64,000 nt of DNA, taken from positions 1-64,000 of the forward strand of contig JAMKCH010002956.1 of NCBI GenBank assembly GCA_023653785.1. Direction: 5' to 3'. Shown piece by piece: positions 26,265 through 35,127 of this stretch (the stretch's first letter is position 1; the number at the start of each line of letters is the position of its first letter). The translations under genes and the position numbers were made by a program. Source of the stretch: Ophioderma brevispina. Lineage: Eukaryota; Echinodermata; Ophiuroidea; Amphilepidida; Ophiodermatidae. The notes under the pieces are model-generated. The model was not told where the DNA came from. It made no database searches and saw nothing but the letters and a program-made list of their open reading frames with translations.

Positions 26265-27062
26265 GATTTCAGTGTATGGGAGAAACTCTATCATTTGGAT
26301 TACTTTCTTGTTATTTTACAAAGAACTACAGTGTCGCTGTGTACATCACCACTACAGCATTTCCTCTTGGAATCATGTCTTTTGCCCCGATCACTCAACT
26401 TTTTCTCGACATCTATGGATGGAGAGGTGCCATGTTATTGCTGGCTGGACTGAATCTCCATGTTGTGGTGGCGAGTGCGCTACTTAGACCTGTGAAACAG
26501 ATCAATAATGAATCACCTTATAAATATCTTAGGGCACCAACCGCTGAAGAAGACCACGAAGGTGCTACAGGAGAGTCTGCTCACACATACTTCAAAGACA
26601 TTTTCAATATCTCTTTAGTAAAAAGTGTCTCCCATGTTCTTCTTTTTGTTATTTTTATAATTGTCGGCTATGCTAACAACGGTTGGATTGTTTATGTCGT
26701 GTCCATCGCTCAAAGTAAAGGACTATCGCCATACGAAGCAACTATTACGGCTGCATCGATTGGCTTAGGAGTTTTGGTTATTAGGTTGGTCCTGGTACTT
26801 CTTCGGCATCACTTTTCTTGCAGACCGCTTCTGTTTCTCGGATGTATACTTATTCCTTTGGCATATGCAGGGTTGTATTTTGCAACGTCCTTTTTGGCAC
26901 TGTCTATGATAGGTTTTGTACTCGGTGCTGGCTCAGGAATAGTAGGGACGCAAGTTTACATTGCTGCAAATGCTATTATTCCAGAAAATGACATGGTGAG
27001 TGCAATTGCGTGGCTGCACGTGACGGTTGGTCTGGGATGCCTTGCAGGTGGATATATTACAG
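26265..27062 (+). CDS. SLC16-like exon 3 (TM4/5 to TM11), intact
   Basis: 798 bases, open throughout, between acceptor TTTGTTATGCAG (ends 26264) and donor GTAAGCAG (27063). The protein opens GFQCMGETLSFGL, then YFTKNYSVAVYITTTAFPLG at the place of the second SLC16 signature (canonical YFxKRRxLAxG). The paired Arg and Leu-Ala of that signature are replaced by NYSVAV. YGWRGAMLLLAG and ALLRP follow, marking the end of TM6. A variable acidic loop (about residues 85-120 of the exon) separates the two halves, and about five more helices end GCLAGGYITG before TM12. This is the strongest host coding exon in the window. The open frame upstream of 26265 is intron reading through the poly-pyrimidine tract. 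Confidence 0.9.
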
Positions 27063-27359
27063 GTAAGCAGGGGTTTGTTACATAAATTTGTCAAAAGTTA
27101 TTATTAAAAATAAATGATCGTGATCATTGTGTCACGAATAATGGTCATCCTCTTTCTGATGATATCAAAAAAAGTACCAACATACATAGTATGGCGTCAT
27201 AATGACGTCATAAAGTCCACGAATCAGCAAAGAATTGGCATTTTCCACAGAAAATAGGCGAAACATCCAATTTTGCGCTTAAAAGGTTTTCAGCTCTAAA
27301 TGATGGCAATTGACTAATTTTATATAAACATAGAGTTTAAGAGCTATAAAAAGTAAATG

Positions 27360-27590
27360 GTGCGCCCACAGTCAGAGTACCCATCTCTCTGTCTCTGGCG
27401 TTTGGGCCAGACTCCGTCATATAATGTTGCGTTGGGGGGGGGGGGGGGGTCGCCACTCCTCCCACACAGCATTATGTCGGTACCCATTTATACTCCTGGG
27501 TGGAGAGAGGCAAGCAAGGTAAAGGGCCTTGCACAAGTACACAACACATTGGCGACAGCGGGACTCGTACCCTGATCAAACTGCACCACA
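27360..27590 (-). repeat. tRNA-like SINE fragment
   Basis: The plus strand shows ACCCATTTATACTCCTGGGT, GGGCCTTGCACAAGTACACA and GCGGGACTCGTACCCTGATC. The last, read on the minus strand, is close to a tRNA B box (GGTTCGANTCC), and the other strings are of the kind common in animal SINE bodies. A 16-base G run (27434-27449) interrupts it. The gene-like frame over it on the plus strand is not coding. Confidence 0.5.
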
Positions 27591-27629
27591 TGTTCCCCTT
27601 AAGACGAGGGGTAAAATCGGCTTAATCTA

Positions 27630-27915
27630 AGAGGGCGGCCATCTTGGCTTTTGGGGCAAGGATGACGTTGTAATGTAAAAGGAATGTCAAATTTGAAATC
27701 GTTGTGGTCGACTTATCCGAAAAAGTTTCTTTTTAAACGATTTAAGATGCTTTAGTCCAAGACTACATTTTTCAAGATGGCGTCGACGGCCATTTTGGAT
27801 TTTTGGGTAAGAATGAAACCGTAATGTCAATTTATGTCAGAATCGAAATCCTTGCGCTCGACTCCCCGAAAAAAAGTGTCTCTGTAGATGATAATGTGCT
27901 TTCGCGGCCATTTTT
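27630..27915 (+). repeat. Two tandem units of about 135 bp with ATGGCGGCC motifs
   Basis: CGGCCATCTTGGCTTTTGGG, AAGGATGACGTTGTAATGT and TCGACTTATCCGAAAAAG recur as CGGCCATTTTGGATTTTTGG, AAGAATGAAACCGTAATGTC and TCGACTCCCCGAAAAAAAG about 150 bp later. The units differ by small changes. Confidence 0.65.
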
Positions 27916-28110
27916 AATTTTAGCCTCTAACGAAAAATGCCGGGATTTTTGCGAGGGACATGTGGGCTAATAGGTCCATAGAAGCCAAATCAATCATCAA
28001 ACCTTCTAGCCATGCAGAGAATAGTCACGGAATTGAGGTTTTGGACCTAAATAAATAAATAAATGCCAATAATATCGTTATGTTGCTATGATACGGCCCG
28101 ATGTTTTTAC

Positions 28111-28307
28111 TTAGGGACGAATTCAATACATAACTGGTGGGCGTTTTCCGGTTCTGCCCTGTTCCGCGCAGTTCAATTAATGCATTGAGTTTGCTGAATT
28201 ACTTAATCGGATTGCAGGATTCAGATGATTGAGCGATTTAAATGAACCGCCAGGAACCGGTCAGAACCGGAAAACGCCAGCCGGTTGAGTATTGATTTGG
28301 TCCCTTA
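28111..28307. mobile_element. Harbinger-like MITE with TTA target duplication
   Basis: The element proper is 28114-28304 (191 bp). The left end GGGACGAATTCAATACATAA and the complement of the right end GGGACCAAATCAATACTCAA continue matching through GGCGTTTTCCGGTTCTG, giving terminal inverted repeats of about 43 bp. TTA flanks both sides (28111-28113, 28305-28307). Three-base TTA duplication and GGG-type ends fit PIF/Harbinger MITEs. No transposase is present. Confidence 0.75.
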
Positions 28308-28518
28308 CGGATCTTCAATTTGTTTTTGATAGAGCTTTCAGACCAAGAAACATTTTATATATGAACAATCAAACATTAAATGACAATATTTCACCATGTG
28401 AGATGTATATTGTGAAAAAAACAATTCCCGACGCATCTTTTCTGCCGACTCTCAACTGAAGTCATCACATGCTAAGGAATTAAATAGGCAGATTTTGATA
28501 ACCGTTTCGTATAGAAAG

Positions 28519-28760
28519 TCGTGTCCACACGGTCGGACTTAAGTCACTTATTACCGGTTCTAACGCTGGTCGGTATTAGCGTCGGACTTAAAGTGGCCAT
28601 GTGAACGCGCACTGATCGGATATAAATTCTGTCGGTATTAGTATCGGACTTAAAATTTGGTAGTGTGGACGCGCATTTAACTGTATTAGCGCTTAGATCC
28701 GACATAACTTTAAGTCCGATAAGCTTATTACCAGTACTAGCTGACCGTAAGTGGTTCATG
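28519..28760 (+). repeat. Foldback repeat, left arm (GTCGGACTTAAGTC family)
   Basis: GTGTCCACACGGTCGGACTT, AAGTCACTTATTACCGG, GGTCGGTATTAG and GTGAACGCGCA are matched, as complement and in order, by the arm at 31980-32200. Short palindromes such as GACTTAAGTC recur inside. Confidence 0.7.
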
Positions 28761-30085
28761 GCAACTGGCATCGGAGTTATAAACTTTCACCCAACGAAGG
28801 TTAAAATAATGATTAAAATTGAAAGAAACATGTGAAAATATCGTTACTTATCGAAATCTGTTTTATTCATGCACAGGAACCTAAACACCATTGAAAAAAC
28901 TCTCACAATGACCATTTAAATGGTAATTAATGGCAAAATCAATTCGTTTTGATGAAAATTACACTTTCTGTGACAACCAATACAAAAGTAATGCAATGTT
29001 TGTCCGTTATGAAAAAGTGTCCGTCCGTCATGATTTTCAATTTCAATTTTGGTGAAGATATATTTAATTGATTTAAGTTTAAACTTGCATTCACACGTAG
29101 TGCAGGTCAATATAAAGTGAGATAGCTCAGCGTGTTTTTTTTTTCTAATTTCTGACTGCTAAAGAATAAAACCACTTTGTACATTCTTTTTGTCATCACG
29201 TATGGACAATTGTGCATCAAAATGCTAACAACCGTGTGACAGAACTATTTCTGAAGAAATGTTTTCTAATATTTTTAGGGTTTCCTTAGAATAATGTTTA
29301 AGCTATAATATTAAACAAAACCTAAGCAGTTTCAAAGTAAAAAAAAAAACAAAAAAAAACTTAAAGATCACAAAGAAAAGTCAGTCTGTGATGTTGTTTT
29401 TAACACCTCCGTTACAAGATGGCCTGATCCAAAGGTCTCCACCCCTTGTAACTTTTTTAAACCATGGTCAAAGTAACTTGAAATATTAGGGATAGTCCTT
29501 AAAGTTATTTCAACACAAAAATTAAATTAAATCTCCACCTTGATGCTAACCCTAAACCGATCAGGCTTAACCTTGCTAGAAGAGGACGAGGTAAGAAGAA
29601 GTCTGTTTTGGTTGTACATTCAAAACATGCATAATGCATAATGCTGAGCTGGCTTTCCATCAGGGGCGTAACGCGCAACTAGACTTCTAGTCAACTGTGG
29701 GCAAGGACCTGAAGATTTCTCCCTTGCAGTGGACGGGCAAAGATTAATTCCCCCCCCCGAATCAGTGGCGTATCCAGGATTTTGGAAACAATAATGTAGG
29801 ATTTTGGAAACGTTTAATGTACTCGCTTCGCTCGCCGGCTGACTTATTTCTTTGAGTCGCAAAAATGAGACGGTGTCAGCCTCTGCATGCTGTAAATCAT
29901 AACATCAAAACACCGGCTTCTCCATGGCTCTCCTCTTCTCTTTACTCTTTCCTCCCTTTTCCTTGCCCCCTTTTTTCTCCCTTGCCTTCAAAATTTCTCC
30001 CCATTTTTCCCAAGGGTGCCTGAGTCGCCAACTTCGCCCACCTCGAGTAACACCACTGCTTTCCGTGATTTACTTCAGAAAAGAC

Positions 30086-30193
30086 GAAAATGCCACCCTT
30101 GGTTCCGATAGAATTTCTACACTTACTTTACTAGTATCGGTCATAACTTTATGACCGGACTTAACCCTGCTCTTCTTCGGCATTAAATCGGAC
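30086..30193 (+). repeat. Extra segment of the GGACTTAA repeat family
   Basis: TATCGGTCATAACTTTATGACCGGACTTAA and ATCGGACTTAATTTGTC-like strings of the same family as the arms at 28519 and 31980 lie directly before the LINE. Confidence 0.5.
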
Positions 30194-31972
30194 TTAATTT
30201 GTCACTCACTTGCTTATATATGTAATCTGTCTTTACTTACTTCCACATTTCCTTCAGAGTGGAAACTTGCCAAAGTTACCCCTATTTTTAAGGATGGTTG
30301 TAAATCTGATGTTGGTAACTAAAGGCCAATATCTGTTTGAAATATAATCTCTAAGATAATTGAAAGAACTGTACATGATCAGCTGTATAATCTCAGTCTG
30401 GTTTTAGACGTAACCATTCAACTAATTCTACTCTTCTTGATGTGTCAAATTATATTCTCCAAAACATGAAAGATTGCAAAGCAACTGCTGCAATTTTTCT
30501 AGATTTAAGTAAAAGCATTTGAAATCACACATTGAATTAGTTTGCATCATATTTAAGTAACAGGGCACAAAGAGTTAATGTCTTTGTCTGACTTAAAGTG
30601 CATCAATATTGGCATTCCTCAAGGGTCAATTTTAGGGTCTTTGTTGTTTATAATATACGTCAACTCATTACCCAATAATGTATCCTGTACATGTGTAATG
30701 TATGCAGATGATACCACACTTTTATGCACTTCATCAGACCCACTTATTCCTCAGCGTGATTTAAACAAAAATATGAGAGATATTAGGAAATGGTTTCGTG
30801 AAAACAACCTTACTCTCAATATTAAAAAAAATAAATTTATGATTTTTGGGTCAAATCATATTCTGAGCAAATTTGATGATATCTCTCTTTCATATGCATA
30901 TAATGTTATAGATAAGGTCAGTTCATTTAAGTATTTGGGTGTTGTTTTCGACCAACAATTAAGATGGAATGATCATGTGACTTTTATAACAAATAAGGTT
31001 TCCAAATACATTGGCATTATTCGTAGAGTTAAGTATTATCTGCCCCAAAAAAGCTTGAATATGCTTGCCGATGCACTTGTAATTCCACACTTTGATTATT
31101 GTAGTGCTGTATGGTCAAACTGTAATGCTAATTTATCTCATTCTCTTCAAATACTTCATAATAGACTTGCTAGAATATTACTTAGTGTTGATATCAGAAC
31201 TCCTGTTGCTGACCTAATGCATTCCCTAAATTGGTGTAAACTTGATCAAAGGTGGAAAAAACATCTTGTTATTCTTGTCTTTAAATGTCTCAAGGGTTCT
31301 GCCCACCTTATTTGAGTTCCAAGTTTTCTTTTGTTGAGCATATGCATAATTAATGCACTCGTAGCCAAAGTTCCAAAACTCTTGTTGTCCCTCTTTGTAA
31401 CAATACTCAAGGTAAGCATTCCATCTATTATAGAGGAGTTAAGGCATGAAACAAACTTGAAACTCATCAGAATCATGAATGCGTGAATTTAAACATGTTT
31501 AAAAATGCCATTCTTTAAGTTATATTATACACTTCATGCTTGTCAATTCATTTTACATGTATTTTATTAGAAATGCAAGTTTACATTGCAAGTTCATGTA
31601 TTATACATGTACATGTGCATGTATGTGGATTTACTTGTGTGTCTGTGGTGTATGTGCAGGTGTGTGTATGGTATATGTTTACATTGTGTGTGTGTGTGTG
31701 TCATGTGTATGTGTGTTTGTGCGTGTGTGCATGTGTTCATTATGTGAACAAAGCGTGGGTGTAAGCATACGAGTGGGTAGTGAGAGGTGTAATAACTTAC
31801 ACCTCTATGCTGTCTGTTTGTACATAGTTTTATAATTTGCTATTTTGTTTTTATTATTTTAAATGTACATGTATTGTAAATGTTTGTGCAGGGCCTTCTT
31901 GGAGATCAGTACTAGATACTGAAGAAGTTACCCTGGATAAAGAAAGATTAAATAAATAAATAAATAAATAAG
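30194..31972 (+). mobile_element. CR1/Jockey-like LINE, 3' part with reverse transcriptase, defective
   Basis: The upstream part has EWKLAKVTPIFKDG and SKIIERTVHDQLYN, plus LDLSK, in broken frames with several stops. The intact stretch 30578-31315 (245 codons) has GIPQGSILGSLLF, the catalytic YADDT, WFRENNLTLNIKKNKF and FKYLGVVFD, then the C-terminal HFDYCSAVW region, all typical of CR1/Rex/Jockey-clade reverse transcriptases. The segment joining LDLSK to the next conserved block is shortened. The element has no endonuclease here, so it is 5' truncated. The 3' end carries a (TG)n-rich stretch (31636-31735) and finishes in a (TAAA)n tail (about 31947-31972), as CR1-like elements do. Not functional. 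Confidence 0.85.
31636..31735 (+). repeat. TG-rich microsatellite
   Basis: GTGTGTCTGTGGTGTATGTG and pure GTGTGTGTGTGTGT near 31686. Lies in the 3' region of the LINE. Confidence 0.8.
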
Positions 31973-31979
31973 CCCAGTT

Positions 31980-32200
31980 AGGTCCGATAGAGTTAAACCC
32001 GATGCGCGTTCACACTGCAAATTTATATCCGACACTAAAACCGACCAATTTAGGTCCGGGAATAAGTGACTTATGTCCGACCGCATGTGGAGACGATTAC
32101 AATAGGGTACAATAGGCGTGAGGGGGATTAGCGGACTTTTTTTTAAAATTCCATCGGACATAGTTAATACCGGTAATAACTACACGTGTGGACGCAGCTG
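31980..32200 (-). repeat. Foldback repeat, right arm
   Basis: Complement of the 28519-28760 arm: on the minus strand it reads CCACATGCGGTCGGACATAA, GTCACTTATTCCCGG, TTGGTCGGTTTTAGTGTCGG and GTGAACGCGCATCGG. An outer copy, CGTCCACACGTGTAGTTATTACCGG (split here: CGTCCACACGTG / TAGTTATTACCGG), lies at about 32172-32206. Confidence 0.7.
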
Positions 32201-32774
32201 AAGTCCCAAGAATGCAAATGAGGTATTATATACAATTGATTCAGTCATGCGCTGAGTGATGTTATGCAGTAGTGATTGACGAAATCAATGGCAATACACC
32301 TTTTGAATATGTGGGAAGGGTTTTATGAGGAACCGTCTACCCATATTGTATCACCACAGATGGCTTAAAAGTCAATAGAAAACCACAAGTAATTTGACAA
32401 CATTGGTTGTGAAGGGTACATGATACATCAATATAAATGGGCCTCTATCCAGATGTGGGTTAGGTGAACGGGTGTAATGATCTTTATTAGACTATTGAAG
32501 TACGTCGTAGTGTATGGACAATAAAATCCAAACAAAGTGTTTTCCATCCCTTTCTCCTATAACTTTAGATTTTCCGGTTGAAATCATGTACACGGTGGGA
32601 TTCGATGTCTCTCCTAAAACGTGATGTAAAACGTTAATAGCCTGCTGCACAGGTCAAATAACACATCTGTTTTGCCGTGTTGTAGCTAAATATTATAAGA
32701 ATCGAAAATCGACTAAAAGAACGCTTAGTGCATAACAAGACGCACTATTTTATTTTAAACTCTCCCCTTTCCAG

Positions 32775-32912
32775 GTGTCTTCTATAGCTGACCCTAGTTT
32801 TGACCGGTTCTTTAATTGGTTCTTTGGGTTTATATCGACGATAATGCCCATTGTCTTCTTGGAGTCAGAAAGTATTGGAAAAGGCTGCAAAGGTATAAAA
32901 GCCAACAGGTAA
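32775..32912 (+). CDS. SLC16-like last exon (TM12) with frameshift
   Basis: The acceptor is CCCCTTTCCAG (ends 32774). In the phase demanded by exon 3 the reading is GVFYS and then TGA at 32789-32791. One base over, an open stretch of 41 codons (32787-32909, stop TAA 32910-32912) begins ADPSFDRFFNWFFGFIS and continues TIMPIVFLE, a good final SLC16 helix after the usual short loop. The switch therefore looks like an extra base (or two missing bases) at about 32786. The C-tail is short and basic. CAG before GTAAAT at 32906-32908 could also act as a donor, so a further exon is not excluded. Assignment rests on position, phase and hydropathy. Confidence 0.6.
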   Translation: MSSIADPSFDRFFNWFFGFISTIMPIVFLESESIGKGCKGIKANR

Positions 32913-33054
32913 ATACAATAATACGTGCCAGAACGCCACGTTAGATTGCCTTTATAGCATTACGAAACCGTATACATTGGCTTAGTGGACTAGAAGTGAA
33001 GAATTGAAGAGGAGGAGGAAGAAGACACGACGATGACGACATCGAGAGATGACT

Positions 33055-33574
33055 TCAAAAGCGAAACATATAATTTACCATTGTGAGATCATACACCATC
33101 ATGAACAGTGCCAAGCAGGCATCGGGGTCTTCACGAAAAGAGTCTTCTATACATTCCATTGCATTTGATCGTAAAGGCTTGTTAAAGTTAAGCATCACCC
33201 AGAATTGCTTGAAGGTGATTATTAGCGTTACGATCGTCCACCACGAATATTCCGAACAATCTTTTGACCCCAAAGAAAGGGTCCAGATAATAGAAAAAAA
33301 AGCTGCTGTAGAAATTCTGAGAGTCTCCCGATTTCAGTAATTTTAGCTCCACGTGAACGATATGGATAAACCGTGAGAGACTAGTGGGTATAGGCATGAT
33401 AATGCTGAAATACATGATCAATACAATACCCATGGATAACCCAATAGACAATGACCATAAGACTCCCCACATATCTGTCATGACACCTCGGAAGGCTACA
33501 CTACAAGAGGCGCTGAAATCCCATCTATATTCATAGTATTTTCTCATTAAAGCAAATACAAACTTTCTACTGTG
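33055..33574 (-). pseudogene. Class A GPCR-like fragment (TM4/5 to TM7), frameshifted
   Basis: On the minus strand one frame (33574 down to about 33290) reads KFVFALMRKYYEYRWDFSA, an extracellular loop with Cys, then WGVLWSLSIGLSMGIVLIMY (TM5) and a basic third inner loop. A second frame (33273 down to 33055) continues TIVTLIITFKQFWVMLNF (TM6), DACLALFMMVYDLTMVNYMF (TM7) and a stop. The switch falls near an A8 homopolymer (about 33292-33299). The order matches the GPCR at 63403-64000: FVF, RxNLDSA/RWDFSA, TM5, and Cys with MMV/LTMVN in TM7. The NPxxY motif is degraded to NYMF. TM1-TM3 were not found upstream. It begins 143 bp past the transporter's stop, on the other strand. Receptors of this class sit in the plasma membrane and signal through G proteins; no ligand can be inferred. 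Confidence 0.6.
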
Positions 33575-33599
33575 CTACAGGACAGGACCGACCTCAGTG

Positions 33600-34180
33600 C
33601 CCTGTATACAGGCTCAAATTACTTCACATATGCCACGCTAGTTCACCATAATCACATACTGTAAAGTTTGATTGATCAGAATATTTGAAAACACTTAAGA
33701 TTGGCTTATTCGAATTGGCCCAGTATGTCTGTATATGTAAAGCTAATTGTTGGCACTATTTTTTCGGTCATTAAATGCTCAATAGCTTTTTTGTAAATTA
33801 AAAACACGAAATTAATCAATGGTTACTGCGAACGTGGCACTTTAACGAATAATCATAGAGGTATGTAGGCCTACACCATGGAACATGATGGGGTTTTATG
33901 GACTTTATTCCGTAGAGACCAGATTGCGTCCCCTTAGAGCATTAACTGCTAAATCAACATTTTGAGATAGATGAGTTTTAAGTTTGATTATAGCTAAAAA
34001 TAAGAAAATCAAGTAGAAGCAGTATTTGAAAATCGGAATAATTAGTATCTTTCCTGGTTCATGTTTCTTTATACTTTGTTTTTGAAAGTTGATAGGCCTC
34101 ACACTCGTTGGTCCCATGGATGGTCGAACAAATTCCAAAATGGACATAGCCACTTCTGGCTCTAAGGGGTCGATTGATTC
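33600..34180. other. No gene recognised
   Basis: AT-rich sequence. The sequence upstream of the GPCR fragment was read on the minus strand for an ERY/DRY motif and early helices and none was found. A short minus-strand frame (33905-34153) has one hydrophobic stretch and no recognisable domain. Confidence 0.5.
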
Positions 34181-34184
34181 CTTT

Positions 34185-34585
34185 CACCCACGTCTTATAT
34201 ACAGTTGGCACAAAAGTATCTCGGCATTTTTTTTCGATCAGTATTGTGGGTCCAGTCCTATAATGTTGAAAGTTTTCGAAATATACATTTTGTTGCCTAG
34301 ATTCTTGATCTTTCATTTGACATCTCACTTGTAAAAAAGCGTGGGCAAGACTGCTGTGAAAGAATGCTTTACAGAATGCCTGGAAGACGTAACCCCGGAC
34401 CAAAAGTTGCAGTTTTGGATTTTCAATGGTGACTGTGTGGTAGAACACACCGTGTTGGTGATTTTGCACAAAGAGGTTTTCCGACTGAAATGAGCGGGAA
34501 AGCCTACTTGTGGCATGCGTGTTTGTGTCCCAGTGCACTGCATGCCCATTGAAAACTCCCAAAACTACAACTTTTGGTGTTGCCG
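34185..34585. repeat. Foldback repeat family member 1
   Basis: Contains CAAAAGTATCTCGGCA and CGATCAGTATT at its left, CAAAAGTTGCAGTTTTGG then TTTTCAATGG in the middle, and the inverse CATTGAAAAC / CAAAACTACAACTTTTGG at its right. The same strings occur inverted at 54361-54620. A 167-codon minus-strand open frame crosses it (34059-34562) but has no known domain and follows a repeat, so it was not called a gene. Confidence 0.6.
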
Positions 34586-34599
34586 TTTACGTCTTTCAG

Positions 34600-35120
34600 G
34601 CGTCCTAATCTGTAGCGCGCTAGGGGGGTAATCACTAGATATCTCAGACATATTCATATCAGGATGACTCTCAATTCCACTTTAGGATGACATCCTTCTC
34701 AAGAATGGCCGGTGCCTAATTTTGTGGATCGGTGGTAGATAATGAACTCGTCGGTGGGGCAGAACCACCGTGCGTGCTCCGTCACCTTCCACTAACCACA
34801 GAATAAATTGATGCTGACGCATATAACTGGTTGTCTAGAGATTTATTGAGAGTATGTTGCTGCTCTGAGAGTCCAGTGGTCTGGAGGCTGGAACTTTACA
34901 TACCTGGGCAAAAGCGAAGGGCCGACCTGTGTTACACTATTACCAAGCTTACTCTTCTATAACATTTTAATTAATTATTCCAGCCTAAAAAAACGATTAC
35001 ATTGAATACATAAAAAAAATATTCAGGGGGGTTAAGTTCACATGGACCTTAATGTGTAATAGCCTCCTTACCAATTCAAAATACAAAGTGCCGCTATGTA
35101 GTTTACCAATCATAGATGTT
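34600..35120. other. No gene recognised
   Basis: Ordinary sequence between the foldback repeat and the gypsy element. No long terminal repeat could be matched to the 3' side of the element by eye. Confidence 0.4.
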
Positions 35121-35127
35121 CTTTTCA

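Larger units (their letters stand above)
27063..32774 (+). other. Intron 3 of the SLC16-like gene
   Basis: Runs from GTAAGCAG to CCCCTTTCCAG. It holds a tRNA-like SINE, a tandem ATGGC-motif repeat, a Harbinger-like MITE, the two arms of a foldback element and a CR1-like LINE. Between about 28800 and 30085 there is only ordinary AT-rich sequence with A runs near 29340, and CAGGGGCGTAACG and CAGTGGCGTATCC strings (29661, 29764) that resemble hAT-type transposon ends without a partner. 32213-32774 holds nothing recognised. Confidence 0.6.

Noticed and set aside
29661..29780. CAGGGGCGTAACG and CAGTGGCGTATCC as two ends of a transposon
   Set aside because: Both point the same way, no facing partner end or target duplication was found nearby.
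33083..33340. Plus-strand frame of 85 codons
   Set aside because: Antisense to the GPCR helices, which give the better reading; no domain of its own.
34059..34562. 167-codon minus-strand open frame
   Set aside because: Lies across a foldback repeat found again at 54361-54620, with no domain recognised.
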